Origin: an uncultured Muribaculaceae bacterium | GTDB lineage: Bacteria > Bacteroidota > Bacteroidia > Bacteroidales > Muribaculaceae | Direction of reading: 5' to 3' | Assembly (NCBI GenBank): GCA_910584125.1 | Contig: CAJTXU010000001.1 | Coordinates: 1 to 47,059 of the forward strand | DNA: 47,059 nt | In this document: positions 24,255 through 33,081 of the stretch, in pieces | How the letters are laid out: each line of letters opens with the position of its first letter | Position numbering within the stretch: the stretch's first letter is position 1 | Position numbers and translations under genes: made by a program | The notes under the pieces: model-generated | What the model saw: the letters and a program-made list of their open reading frames with translations, nothing else | Told to the model about the DNA's origin: nothing | The model's database searches: none

Positions 24255-24893
24255 TCACTCCCGGTATTCTGAGGTTAGACGTTCGGCCACGGCGACGAGC
24301 GTCGTGTCGCCGATGACGCGCAGGGCCGACATGCCCAGACGCCGCGCCTCGGCGCAGTTGGCCTCGGAGTCGTCGAGCAGCAGGCACTCGGCGGGCTCGA
24401 GGCCGTGGCGACGCAGCAACGTCTCGAAGATGTCCGGCTCGGGCTTGCACACGCCCTCTGCGAAACTCGTCACAATGCCGTCGAAATAGTCGCCGGCCCG
24501 CAGCCCCTCCTGCATGAAGGCCCGCTTGATCCAGCCGTCGTACATCACGGCGTTGGTGTTCGATATCATGTATGTCCTGTAGCCGGCGGCCCGCAGACGG
24601 CGGATCGCGGCGAGACGCTCCACGGGAAGTCCCTCCAGAAAACTCTCGAAAGCCTTCTCGAACTCCGAGTCGGCCACGTCGCGGCCCGAGAGTCGACGCA
24701 GTGTGTCGTAGAACTCCGCCGTGCTTATCCGCCCCGTCTCGACCGAGAGAAAGGGCTCCTCCTGGCGGTAGAGGCCCAGCATCGAGTCGACGCCATGCAG
24801 ACCGAGGCTCTCGAAATGCCTCACGCAACGCTCCCGGTCGAGGTCGATGACCACCCCTCCGAGGTCGATGATTATATTTTTTATGCCTTCCAT
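24255..24893 (-). CDS. HAD phosphatase (YihX/epoxide-hydrolase-like subfamily)
   Basis: About 212 residues from the chosen start MEGIKNIIIDLGGVV. Motif I reads IIIDLGGVVIDLD, where the second position replaces the usual DxD second Asp with Gly, as is common in this subfamily. MISNTNAV is motif II, and CKPEPDIFETLL plus LLLDDSEANCAEARRLGM are motifs III/IV. YihX-type members hydrolyse sugar phosphates, but the substrate here is unknown. A minus-strand -7 box at 24919-24926 places the transcription start near 24912, so translation probably begins at ATG 24893 rather than 21 nt upstream. It is in one operon with ribF. Confidence 0.85.
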   Translation of the reverse strand: MEGIKNIIIDLGGVVIDLDRERCVRHFESLGLHGVDSMLGLYRQEEPFLSVETGRISTAEFYDTLRRLSGRDVADSEFEKAFESFLEGLPVERLAAIRRLRAAGYRTYMISNTNAVMYDGWIKRAFMQEGLRAGDYFDGIVTSFAEGVCKPEPDIFETLLRRHGLEPAECLLLDDSEANCAEARRLGMSALRVIGDTTLVAVAERLTSEYRE

Positions 24894-24918
24894 TGTTGAT
24901 TTTATCGATTTCACGATG

Positions 24919-24926
24919 CAAAGTTA
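24919..24926 (-). promoter_or_regulatory. -7 box of the HAD-ribF operon
   Basis: TAACTTTG on the minus strand, with TTTC 20 nt further upstream as a possible -33 box. It is part of a back-to-back promoter pair with pfkA. Confidence 0.6.
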
Positions 24927-24937
24927 ATAATTTTTAC

Positions 24938-24945
24938 TAATTTTG
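24938..24945 (+). promoter_or_regulatory. -7 box of pfkA
   Basis: TAATTTTG fits TAnnTTTG. The transcription start should fall near 24952, just before the pfkA ATG at 24972. The two divergent -7 boxes are only 11 bp apart. Confidence 0.55.
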
Positions 24946-24971
24946 TGAAAAATGTCACCACATCAAAGACT

Positions 24972-25952
24972 ATGAGCAACGTCAAATCAATAGGCATACT
25001 GACTTCGGGAGGCGACGCCCCCGGAATGAACGCGGCGATCCGCGCCGTGACGCGCGCCGGTATCTACGCCGGTTTCAAGGTATACGGAATCTACCGTGGC
25101 TACCGCGGACTGATATATGACGAGATCGAGGAGTTCTCGACCCAGAACGTGTCGAACATCATCCAGCGCGGCGGCACGATCCTGAAGACGGCGCGCTGCC
25201 AGGAGTTCCAGACGCCCGAGGGGCGCCAGTGCGCCTACGACGTTCTGCGCCGCCACGGCATCGACGCCCTCGTCGTGATCGGCGGCGACGGCTCGCTGAC
25301 CGGTGCCCGCATCTTCGCCAACGAGTTCCAGTTTCCCATCGTCGGCCTCCCCGGCACGATCGACAACGACCTCTACGGCACCGACACCACCATCGGCTAT
25401 GACACGGCGCTCAACACCATCATGGAGTGCGTCGACAAGATTCGCGACACCGCCACCTCGCACGAACGCCTCTTCTTCATCGAGGTCATGGGCCGCGACG
25501 CCGGTTTCTTAGCCCTCAACGGAGCCATTGCCTCGGGCGCCGAGGCAGCCATCATCCCCGAGGTCTCGACGCAGGTCGACCAGCTGTCGGAACTCATCAA
25601 GAACGGTTTCCGCAAGTCGAAGAACTCATCGATCGTGCTCGTGGCCGAGTCGCCCATCACCGGCGGCGCCATGGGCCTCGCCCAGCGCGTCAAGGAGGAA
25701 TACCCCGGCTATGACGTGCGCGTCTCGATCCTCGGACACCTGCAGCGAGGGGGCTCGCCCTCGGCCCACGACCGCATCCTCGCCTCGCGCATGGGCGCCG
25801 CCGCTATCGACGCACTGCTCGACGACCAGCGCAACGTCATGATCGGCATCAAGAACGACGAGATAGTCTATGTGCCTTTCACAAAGGCCATAAAGAACGA
25901 CAAACCGATCAATCAGGAACTGATGTCGACGCTCAGACGACTCTCAATCTGA
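24972..25952 (+). CDS. pfkA: ATP-dependent 6-phosphofructokinase
   Basis: A 326-residue glycolytic enzyme converting fructose 6-phosphate to fructose 1,6-bisphosphate. GILTSGGDAPGMNAAIRAVTR is represented by its GGDAPGMN glycine loop, then VVIGGDGSLTGA, GLPGTIDNDLYGTDTTIGYDTA (catalytic TIDND near residue 128), EVMGRDAGFLA and LGHLQRGGSPSAHDRI. The length and the Gly in GGDGS indicate the ATP-dependent type. I start at ATG 24972. A GTG nine codons upstream lies within the -7 box and is unlikely to be used. Confidence 0.95.
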   Translation: MSNVKSIGILTSGGDAPGMNAAIRAVTRAGIYAGFKVYGIYRGYRGLIYDEIEEFSTQNVSNIIQRGGTILKTARCQEFQTPEGRQCAYDVLRRHGIDALVVIGGDGSLTGARIFANEFQFPIVGLPGTIDNDLYGTDTTIGYDTALNTIMECVDKIRDTATSHERLFFIEVMGRDAGFLALNGAIASGAEAAIIPEVSTQVDQLSELIKNGFRKSKNSSIVLVAESPITGGAMGLAQRVKEEYPGYDVRVSILGHLQRGGSPSAHDRILASRMGAAAIDALLDDQRNVMIGIKNDEIVYVPFTKAIKNDKPINQELMSTLRRLSI

Positions 25953-25970
25953 CGTTTTTTATTGAAAAAT

Positions 25971-26001
25971 TTTGCAGTGTCGGAAATTTTGCATAACTTT
26001 G
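25971..26001 (+). promoter_or_regulatory. Promoter of the tRNA-Tyr gene
   Basis: TTTG (25971-25974), a 19-nt spacer, then TAACTTTG (25994-26001), a full consensus match, 12 nt before the tRNA. Confidence 0.8.
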
Positions 26002-26012
26002 CACTGCAAAAC

Positions 26013-26095
26013 GGGTGGTTACCAGAGTGGCCAAATGGGGCAGACTGTAAATCTGCTGGCTTACGCCTTCGGTGGTTCGAATCCATCACCACCCA
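26013..26095 (+). tRNA. tRNA-Tyr (anticodon GTA)
   Basis: An 83-nt class II tRNA. The acceptor stem GGGTGGT pairs with ACCACCC, with discriminator A at 26095. The anticodon stem-loop CAGACTGTAAATCTG carries GTA, a long variable arm follows, and the T arm contains GGTTCGAATCC. CCA is not encoded. It stands alone, with its own promoter upstream and terminator downstream. Confidence 0.95.
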
Positions 26096-26120
26096 CTTCA
26101 ATAAAACAACAATAACAACG

Positions 26121-26153
26121 AGAGCGTCCCAGCAAGGCCGCTCTTTTCTTTTT
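26121..26153 (+). terminator. Terminator of tRNA-Tyr
   Basis: AGAGCG (26121-26126) pairs with CGCTCT (26139-26144), followed by the T-rich TTTTCTTTTTCC. It runs directly into the perfect inverted repeat at 26143-26186. Confidence 0.7.
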
Positions 26154-26186
26154 CCTTTCTCCCTCGGGAGAAAGGAAAAAGAAAAG
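26143..26186. repeat. Perfect 21-bp polypyrimidine/polypurine inverted repeat
   Basis: The left arm 26143-26163 is all pyrimidine and the right arm 26166-26186 all purine. They are perfect complements with only two bases (TC) between them. This forms a cruciform or, on RNA, a long hairpin. Confidence 0.8.
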
Positions 26187-26204
26187 CAAAAAGCGTTAAA
26201 TAAG

Positions 26205-26328
26205 AAGTGTTAAGTAGAAAGTAAGAAGTAAAAAGTAAGAAGTAAGACCTTAGAGACCTTAGAGACCTTACCGCGCAGCCCTCTAATCATTAATCATTAA
26301 TAATTAATCATTTGAAATAATTAATCAT
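26205..26328. repeat. Mixed heptad and 9-mer arrays before the lipoprotein gene
   Basis: Six exact AAGTNNN heptads (26205-26246: AAGTGTT, AAGTAGA, AAGTAAG, AAGTAAA, AAGTAAG, AAGTAAG) are followed by GACCTTAGA twice and GACCTTA (26246-26270), a short GC-rich link, four TTAATNA-type heptads (26283-26310), and a 17-bp tandem duplication containing TTAATCATTTGAAA that provides the TTG start at 26329. Confidence 0.88.
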
Positions 26329-27648
26329 TTGAAAAAGCTTTTCTCCCCCGTCCTCGTGGCCTTCGCGCTGCTCTCCGGCCTCCTGCTCGCCTCCTGCTCG
26401 GGCGACAAGACCGCTGACGCCGCCGACATACTCGCCACCATCCCCTCCGACGCATCGGCCGTGGCCGTGTTCAATACCGGAGCAATTCTCGAAAAGTCCG
26501 GCTGCAAGATCGACGGCGCCGCCATCACACCCTCAGATGAGGCGACTGCCGCCGTGGCCCGGATCCGCAACGCCGAGATCCGCAAACTCGTGCAGAACGT
26601 CCTCTCGGGCAAGAGCGGCGTCAACCCGTCGGTGGCAGTCGTGTTCCGCCAGGGCTATTACAACTACCTGACCGGAATGCTCTCCACCCCCGCCGATTTC
26701 AAGGCCATGGCCGAGGCCGAGTTAGGCGCGAAGTTCGTAGCCAGCGAAGGCGTCGAGACCGCCGGCAACGTGGCCGTCGCCGACGAGCGGTTCTGGATCA
26801 ACCTCGACCAGCACGCCATCGACGTCAACGACATCAGGCATTTCATCTCGCTCGACCGCCAGCAGAGCTTCCTCTCCAACAAGTTCGCCGACCGCATGTC
26901 GGAGGTCAAGAAGGACGTCGAGGGCTGGGGCAACATCTCGGGCATCATCAACACACTCGACCTCGGGTTCCAGGAGCGCGCCACGGCGCAGATCGCCCTG
27001 CAGACCCTCTTCGAGGACCCGCAGAGCATCTCGTTCTCGGCCGAGATCAAGAAGAACGAACTCAAGGCCGAGGCCTCTGTGCTCGATTCGAAGGGGGGCG
27101 TGGCCAAATACCAGCTCACCCCCGGCAAGATCGACGTCAACACGGTCAACAGCCTCGGCGGCGACGCCGTCTGGTTGGCCGCCGTCGACATCCCCGCCAA
27201 GATGGTGGCCGAGCTCAAGAAGCAGACCGACTCCAAGAGTCCGTCGATGCTCGGCATAGTGCTCGGCTCGATGGGCAGCGTCGACGGCACCGCCGCCTTC
27301 GCCCTCGGCCAGACCGGACGCGGCGTGATCAGCACCGACGGCAAGGACTCGTCGGCGCTTTCCAACATGCTCTCGCAAGTCGGAATGAAGGTCGAGAAGC
27401 AGGGGCAGCAACTCCGCGTCTCGTTCGCCGACACAGGCCGCGCCGCCGACATGGCCCCCGTCTCGCAGCTCGCGGCCGGACTCGACGGCGCCGTGGCGGG
27501 CATCGCGACACATTTCGGCCCCGGCAACCCGTTCAAGGCCGGAGCCACCGTCACACTCACCCTCAACCGTCAGGGCAAGGGCCTCGGCGTCAACCTTCTG
27601 CTCGTCTCGGCCGACAAGAACGAGAACCTGCTCTTCTGTCTTCTCTGA
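26329..27648 (+). CDS. Lipoprotein, DUF4836-like
   Basis: A 439-residue lipoprotein with signal MKKLFSPVLVAFALLSGLLLASC (key features: KK, hydrophobic core, lipobox LASC with Cys23) followed by SGDK. The body opens with ILATIPSDASAVAVFNTGAILEKSG, which resembles the DUF4836 family of Bacteroidales lipoproteins of unknown function; this assignment is moderate. The start is TTG, the only reasonable one because it gives a complete signal peptide. It lies in the second copy of a 17-bp duplication; the first copy's TTG runs into a stop after one codon. It lies 15 nt upstream of an ABC ATPase gene and probably shares its transcript. Confidence 0.7.
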   Translation: MKKLFSPVLVAFALLSGLLLASCSGDKTADAADILATIPSDASAVAVFNTGAILEKSGCKIDGAAITPSDEATAAVARIRNAEIRKLVQNVLSGKSGVNPSVAVVFRQGYYNYLTGMLSTPADFKAMAEAELGAKFVASEGVETAGNVAVADERFWINLDQHAIDVNDIRHFISLDRQQSFLSNKFADRMSEVKKDVEGWGNISGIINTLDLGFQERATAQIALQTLFEDPQSISFSAEIKKNELKAEASVLDSKGGVAKYQLTPGKIDVNTVNSLGGDAVWLAAVDIPAKMVAELKKQTDSKSPSMLGIVLGSMGSVDGTAAFALGQTGRGVISTDGKDSSALSNMLSQVGMKVEKQGQQLRVSFADTGRAADMAPVSQLAAGLDGAVAGIATHFGPGNPFKAGATVTLTLNRQGKGLGVNLLLVSADKNENLLFCLL

Positions 27649-27663
27649 AACCCCCGGCCCGGA

Positions 27664-28308
27664 ATGCAGACTATCACACTGGTTGACGTGCTGCCGCGCG
27701 TGTTCGCCGACGACAGCATTCCCCCTTCCGAAGTATGGCGCGGCCACCTCATGCTGCGCAAGGGCGACGTGTGCCTCGTCGAGGCGGCCAGCGGCGGCGG
27801 CAAGTCGTCGATGTGCTCATTCCTCTTCGGCGCGCGCGAGGACTACCTGGGCCGCATCCTCTTCGACGGCCGCGACATCCGCACCCTCTCGATGGACGAA
27901 TGGCTCGCCACGCGCCGCACATCCCTGGCCTATCTGCCTCAGGAACTGTCGCTCTTCCCCGGCCTCACCGCCATGGAGAACATCCGGCTGAAGAACGACC
28001 TCACCCGACATGTGCCCGAAAGCCGCATCGGCGAGTGGATGGAACGCCTCGGCATCGCCGACCGCCGCGACTGGCCGGCCGGACGCATGTCGGTGGGCCA
28101 GCAGCAGCGCGTGGCCATAATCCGCAGCCTTTGTCAGCCCTTCGACTTCATCCTGCTCGACGAACCCGTGAGCCACCTCGACCCCGCCAACAACGACGTC
28201 GCCGCCGCCCTCGTGGCCGAGGAGGCCGCCCGCCAGGGTGCCGGAGTCATCTCGACCTCCGTCGGCAACCATCTGCATCTCAATTATAACCGCCGTCTGC
28301 GCCTATGA
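27664..28308 (+). CDS. ABC transporter ATP-binding protein
   Basis: A 214-residue nucleotide-binding subunit. Walker A is EAASGGGKSSMCSFL (~40-54), the Q-loop is LAYLPQELSLFPGLTAMENI, the signature is RMSVGQQQRVAIIRSL, and Walker B is FDFILLDEPVSHLDPANNDV, with the usual switch His replaced in the final strand (TSVGNHLHL, His near residue 206). The size and partner resemble LolD/MacB-type systems that extract or extrude from the outer leaflet. It overlaps the permease gene by 4 nt (ATGA). Confidence 0.88.
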   Translation: MQTITLVDVLPRVFADDSIPPSEVWRGHLMLRKGDVCLVEAASGGGKSSMCSFLFGAREDYLGRILFDGRDIRTLSMDEWLATRRTSLAYLPQELSLFPGLTAMENIRLKNDLTRHVPESRIGEWMERLGIADRRDWPAGRMSVGQQQRVAIIRSLCQPFDFILLDEPVSHLDPANNDVAAALVAEEAARQGAGVISTSVGNHLHLNYNRRLRL

Positions 28309-29480
28309 TCTCCAAACTCCTGCGCAAGAACACCTCGCCGGCGCGCATCGCCGGTTTCACGCTCTCCAATTTCATCGGCCTCGCCATCGTGCTCGTCGCC
28401 CTGCAGTTCTATCGCGACGCGGGCTCGATATGGAGCGACGACGATTCCTTCATCCGCAGCGACCTGCTCGTGGTCAACAAGAAGGTGACCTCGTCGAACA
28501 CCTTGGGCGGTTCGTCGGCCTTCACTGAGTCCGAGGAGGCCGACATAGCCGCGCAGCCCTGGAGCCGGCGCACGGGCGCCTTCACGGCGAGCGACTACCG
28601 CGTGCTGGCCTCCGTGCAGAGCGGCGGCCGGGGCATGTCGACCTATATGTTTTTCGAGGCCATCCCCGACGAGTTCGTCGACGTGCCCCGCTCGCAATGG
28701 ACCTGGCGTCCCGGATCGGACGAGGTGCCGATCATCCTCTCCAAGGACTATCTGACTCTCTACAACTTCGGCTTCGCCTCGTCGGCGGGGCTGCCGCAGA
28801 TGTCCGAGGGACTTATGTCGAGCATCCCGCTCACGCTGACGCTGACGAGCGACGACGGCACGCGCCGCCGCGTGATGCACGGCCGCGTGGCCGGATTCTC
28901 CAACCGGCTGAACACCATCCTCGTGCCGCAGGCCTTCATCGACGAGACCAACGCCGAGTTAGGCACGGGCGCCGCGCGCCGACCGTCGCGTCTGGCCATC
29001 GACGTCAGCAGCCCGGGCGACGTGGCCATAACGAAATATCTCGACGCGCACGACCTGGAGGTCGCCGGCGACAAGTCGGCGAGTTCGGCTTCGTTTCTGC
29101 TGCGTGTCGTCACCGGGGTGGTGCTCTCGGTCGGAGGCATCATCACGCTTCTGTCGCTTTTCATCCTGATGCTCTCCATCTCGCTGATAATGGAGAAGAA
29201 CCGCGCCACGCTCCACCAGCTTCTGATGCTTGGCTACCCGGCGCGCGACATCGCGCGGCCCTACATCTCGCTGGCCGTGTGGGCGTCGACGGCAGCCTAC
29301 GGGCTGGCGGTTGCGGCGGCCTTCGCGCTGCGGGCGTACTATCTCCATGCCATCGAAGGACTCGGGGCGGCACCCCCGTCGCCCTGGCTGATGCCCGTGG
29401 TGGGCGCGGCACTGACAGCCCTCATCATCGCCCTCAACATCATCGCCATCCGCCGCCGCGTCGCCTCCGCCTTCTTCTAA
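28305..29480 (+). CDS. ABC transporter permease, FtsX/MacB-like
   Basis: A 391-residue permease with one N-terminal membrane helix (~14-32), a large extracytoplasmic domain (~35-255) and three C-terminal helices (~258-285, 312-340, 352-378), the classic four-helix FtsX/MacB plan. LMLSISLIMEKNRATLHQLLMLGYPARDIARPYI is the conserved cytoplasmic-loop region (key part: MLGYPARDI). It is coupled to the ATPase gene. Substrates of such systems include lipoproteins, peptides and antibiotics; none can be chosen here. The preceding lipoprotein gene may be part of the same operon. Confidence 0.85.
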   Translation: MISKLLRKNTSPARIAGFTLSNFIGLAIVLVALQFYRDAGSIWSDDDSFIRSDLLVVNKKVTSSNTLGGSSAFTESEEADIAAQPWSRRTGAFTASDYRVLASVQSGGRGMSTYMFFEAIPDEFVDVPRSQWTWRPGSDEVPIILSKDYLTLYNFGFASSAGLPQMSEGLMSSIPLTLTLTSDDGTRRRVMHGRVAGFSNRLNTILVPQAFIDETNAELGTGAARRPSRLAIDVSSPGDVAITKYLDAHDLEVAGDKSASSASFLLRVVTGVVLSVGGIITLLSLFILMLSISLIMEKNRATLHQLLMLGYPARDIARPYISLAVWASTAAYGLAVAAAFALRAYYLHAIEGLGAAPPSPWLMPVVGAALTALIIALNIIAIRRRVASAFF

Positions 29481-29925
29481 ACTTTGCTTTTCTTGCCCTG
29501 ATATGATGAAAGTCCTACCTTTAACACTTGTTAATTAACATTGTTAAACGCCGGGGTGAGAGGGCTAAAGTCGTTGAAATTAGCTATTTTTGTAGACGCT
29601 TTGCAAAAATTAACACGAAGAGTGCCATGCAAACCCACGGCGCGCCACGGCGCGCGGCGAGTTAAGGGCAATATGAACCTTCCGTTATTTACCTAAAGAC
29701 TAATCGCTTAGCAGATGTTTAACAGAACACGACCTGTGCCTCAACGGGCCTCCGGGCTCTGCCGTTTTGAGTTTGCCTTAAGATGAGAAAAACTCAGACA
29801 TTACCCTTGTCGAAGCCGGCTTCCGGCCGAGGCGCTCCCGCCGGGAGGGCCTCTTGGAGCGTGTCCTTACCGATGAAATAAAAATATATAAAATAACCCA
29901 ATGTAAAACTTAATCACATTCTTGC
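29481..29925 (+). other. 445-bp leader region upstream of the susC-like gene
   Basis: No supported ORF. A TATTTTTG box (29585-29592) could serve as -7, without a good -33. A clear hairpin lies at 29829-29853 (GAGGC-G-CTCCC, loop GCC, GGGAG-G-GCCTC), and a partially palindromic GAAGCCGGCTTCCGGCC sits just before it. The final ~50 bases are A+T-rich. A long structured leader is compatible with post-transcriptional control of the SusC-like gene, as known for some Bacteroides glycan loci. Confidence 0.5.
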
Positions 29926-32900
29926 ATGAAGAACTTATGTTTTCATCTGAACAGGAAACTGTGGGTGACGATGGCCATGCTGTTGACACTTGCGTTTCCC
30001 TCTCTGGCTCAGAAGATCACTGTCACCGGACATGTGGCCGATGAGCTGGGAGAAGATCTGATTGGCGCCACCGTAATGGAGAAAGGCACCACCAACGGTA
30101 CTTCAGCCGACATTGACGGTAACTTCACCATCAGTGTGCCGGCGAATGCCACCCTGGTCGTCAGCTACGTCGGCTACGACCCCATGGACGTTCCTGTGAA
30201 CGGCCAGACTCACCTCGACATCGTCATGAAGCAGAACGCGACGCTTCTGGCCGAGACGGTGGTGATCGGTTACGGTTCGGTCAAGAAGTCCGATGCCACC
30301 GGTTCGGTGGCCGTCGTGACTCCCGACGATATCGACGCCGGTATCTCGACATCGGCTCAGGACCTCCTGGTGGGCGCGAGCCCCGGTGTGGTCGTGACGA
30401 CATCCGGCGGTGACCCGACGGGCAACGCCAACATCCGTATCCGCGGCGGTTCTTCGCTGTCGGCTTCCAACAACCCTCTGATCGTGATTGACGGTGTGCC
30501 CCAGACCAACCAGAGCAACGCCGGAGGCACGAACGCCCTCACGATGCTCAACCCCCAGAACATCGAGTCGATGACCATCCTCAAGGATGCCTCGGCGACC
30601 GCCATCTACGGTTCGCGCGCATCCAACGGTGTGATCATCATCACCACCAAGAAAGGCCGCAAGGGCATGCGCCCGCAGGTGAACTTCGCCGCCAACTGGC
30701 ACGTGAACTCCCCGCGCAAGACCCTCGACATGATGAACGCGTCGCAGATCCGCGACATCTACGCCAAGTATGGTACGGACGCAGCCAACCAGCAGATCGA
30801 GAACCTCCAGTTCACCGACGAGGCCGGCCAGCTCACATCCTATGACACCGACTGGCAGAAGGAAGTGCTCCGCACATCGTTCTCGCAGGACTACTCTCTT
30901 AGCGTAGGCGGTTCGGCCGGCAACGTCCCCTACCGTGTCAACGCTTCCTGGACCGACAACAAGGGTATCATCAAGACCTCGTCGATGCAGCGTACCACAG
31001 TCGGTTTCTCGCTGACTCCCAAGTTCTTCAACGACCAGCTCTCGATCTCGGCCAACGCCAGCGGTTCTTATGTCAAGAGCCAGCAGGCACAGGGCGGCCT
31101 CGGCGGAGCTGTCGGAATGTGCCCCCTCTACCCCGTCAAGTATGACTATCCCACTATGGGCGACACGGGCATGACGATGTTCAACGGCTACTACAACATC
31201 ACCAAGACAAACGGTGGCCCGGAGACCAACGCATCCCAGAACCCCGTGCAGGAGCTCATGGACGCAACGGCCATCGGCAAGACACTCTCGAGCGTCGGCA
31301 ACCTGCAGATCGACTACGCCCTCTACTGGGTGCCCGAACTCCACTTCAACCTCAACCTCGGTTATCAGGTTTCGAAGAACTGGTCGCACACCGACATCGC
31401 CCAGAACTCGATCCAGGCATGGCGCGGCAACTGCAACGACGGCGCCGGCTCGAGCAAGAACTGGTATGAGCTGCAGCGCAACACGCTGCTCGACTTCTAC
31501 ATCAACTATAAGAAGTATTTCGAGGCAGCCAAGTCCGACCTCGACGTGACCGTCGGCTACGACTGGCAGCGCTTCGACTACCACGGCCGCGAGCAAACCG
31601 TGATCAGCACACTCGGTTTCGACAACAACTGGACCAACATCTTCTCCAACGGCACATACACACTGACGCCGGATCCCTCGACAGCAGACCACATCGACAA
31701 GACATATGCCAACGCCCCCATGACAAAATGGGCGCAGGCCAACCAGCTCGTGTCGTTCTTCGGCCGTCTGAACTACATCTTCGACGACACCTATCTGCTG
31801 ACCTTCACTCTCCGTGGCGACGGTTCGTCGCGCTTCTCGAAAGACAACCGCTGGGGTATCTTCCCCGCCGTGGCTCTCGGTTGGAAGATCAACAACATGA
31901 AGTTCATGGAGGCAAGCCAGGGCTGGCTCAACGACTTCAAGCTCCGTCTCGGATGGGGTGAGACAGGTCAGCAGGAGATGGACGACTACTTCCCCTACGT
32001 GCCCAAATATCTCGAATCCTACATCAACGGATACCACTATCTCGACCCGACCGGCACAGGCACATGGATCAACCCGCTCTATCCCCAGGCCTACAACCCC
32101 GACCTGAAGTGGGAGACAACAACGACATGGAACGTCGGAATCGACATGGGCTTCCTCAACAACCGCATCACACTGGCCCTCGACTGGTATCTGCGCAACA
32201 CAACCGACCTGCTCTCGTACGTGCCCACCGGCGCCATGAACACCGCCAACATGATGTGGAGCAACATCGGTAAGATGCGCAACATCGGTATCGAGGCCAC
32301 AATCGGCGCGAAACCCGTCATCACCGACAACTTCACATGGAACACCTCGTTCAACGTGGCATGGAACCGCAACAAGATCACCGAGCTGCAGGGCGGCACT
32401 TCGACAGTGGCCATCTCGACAGGCGGAACGGGTTCGTATGACATCGCATACCACATCGTAGGCCAGCCCGCATACACATTCATGGTATACGAGCAGGTAT
32501 ATGACGACAACGGCGACCCGATCGAGAACCAGTATGTCGACCAGAACGGCGACGGCGTCATCAACGAGAGCGACAAGATCATGTATCACTCGCGCGACCC
32601 GAAGGTGACGATGACCTGGAACAACAACTTCCAGTGGAAGAACTGGGACCTCGGCATCTCGCTGCGCGCAAGCCTCGGCAACTACGTCTACAACAAGCTC
32701 GGCTACGACAACAGCCGTATCTACAACGTGGCAGCCGCACAGTATCAGCTCGGCAACCTTCTGGCCGACCGTCCTCTGTTCGAGAACGCCACGAGCGCGA
32801 CGCTCCTGCCTCTGTCGAGCTACTTCGTCGAGAACGCGTCGTTCCTGCGTTGCGACAACATCACGCTCGGATACACGCTCCGCGACCTGATCAAGGGCAA

Positions 32901-33048
32901 CCTCACGCTGCGCATCTTCGCCGCCGTGCAGAATCCCTTCGTCATCACGAAGTTCACCGGTCTTGACCCCGAGGAGTTCAGCGGTCTGCAGAACAGCCCC
33001 TATCCGCGTCCTATCACGACGACACTCGGTATCGTGGCCACATTCTAA
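29926..33048 (+). CDS. SusC/RagA-family TonB-dependent outer-membrane transporter
   Basis: A 1040-residue beta-barrel importer. A signal peptide (~1-28, ending PSLAQ) is followed by a carboxypeptidase-D-like domain (~30-105, GATVMEKGTTNGTSADIDGNF), the TonB box region LAETVVIGYG, the plug (~115-235, SDATGSVAVV, IRGGSSLSASNNPLIVIDG, SRASNGVIIITTKKG) and a 22-strand barrel ending IVATF with terminal Phe. It forms a pair with the SusD-like lipoprotein 33 nt downstream, which acts as a lid over the barrel. The downstream SusE/F-like proteins point to a glucan or starch-like ligand, as inference. Confidence 0.95.
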   Translation: MKNLCFHLNRKLWVTMAMLLTLAFPSLAQKITVTGHVADELGEDLIGATVMEKGTTNGTSADIDGNFTISVPANATLVVSYVGYDPMDVPVNGQTHLDIVMKQNATLLAETVVIGYGSVKKSDATGSVAVVTPDDIDAGISTSAQDLLVGASPGVVVTTSGGDPTGNANIRIRGGSSLSASNNPLIVIDGVPQTNQSNAGGTNALTMLNPQNIESMTILKDASATAIYGSRASNGVIIITTKKGRKGMRPQVNFAANWHVNSPRKTLDMMNASQIRDIYAKYGTDAANQQIENLQFTDEAGQLTSYDTDWQKEVLRTSFSQDYSLSVGGSAGNVPYRVNASWTDNKGIIKTSSMQRTTVGFSLTPKFFNDQLSISANASGSYVKSQQAQGGLGGAVGMCPLYPVKYDYPTMGDTGMTMFNGYYNITKTNGGPETNASQNPVQELMDATAIGKTLSSVGNLQIDYALYWVPELHFNLNLGYQVSKNWSHTDIAQNSIQAWRGNCNDGAGSSKNWYELQRNTLLDFYINYKKYFEAAKSDLDVTVGYDWQRFDYHGREQTVISTLGFDNNWTNIFSNGTYTLTPDPSTADHIDKTYANAPMTKWAQANQLVSFFGRLNYIFDDTYLLTFTLRGDGSSRFSKDNRWGIFPAVALGWKINNMKFMEASQGWLNDFKLRLGWGETGQQEMDDYFPYVPKYLESYINGYHYLDPTGTGTWINPLYPQAYNPDLKWETTTTWNVGIDMGFLNNRITLALDWYLRNTTDLLSYVPTGAMNTANMMWSNIGKMRNIGIEATIGAKPVITDNFTWNTSFNVAWNRNKITELQGGTSTVAISTGGTGSYDIAYHIVGQPAYTFMVYEQVYDDNGDPIENQYVDQNGDGVINESDKIMYHSRDPKVTMTWNNNFQWKNWDLGISLRASLGNYVYNKLGYDNSRIYNVAAAQYQLGNLLADRPLFENATSATLLPLSSYFVENASFLRCDNITLGYTLRDLIKGNLTLRIFAAVQNPFVITKFTGLDPEEFSGLQNSPYPRPITTTLGIVATF

Positions 33049-33081
33049 TCCTTATCATCAATCACAGAATAGGAATTAAAC

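Noticed and set aside
24200..24300. FMN riboswitch for ribF or ribH
   Set aside because: No conserved RFN-element stems or AGGGC motifs are seen upstream of either gene; ribF directly abuts the preceding gene.
24945..24971. GTG start for pfkA
   Set aside because: It overlaps the -7 box and adds nine residues before the conserved start of the enzyme.
30103..32589. 828-codon open frame on the minus strand opposite the susC-like gene
   Set aside because: Antisense of a clear SusC barrel; its composition is an artefact of the opposite strand's codon use. The same applies to the frame at 33076-35028.
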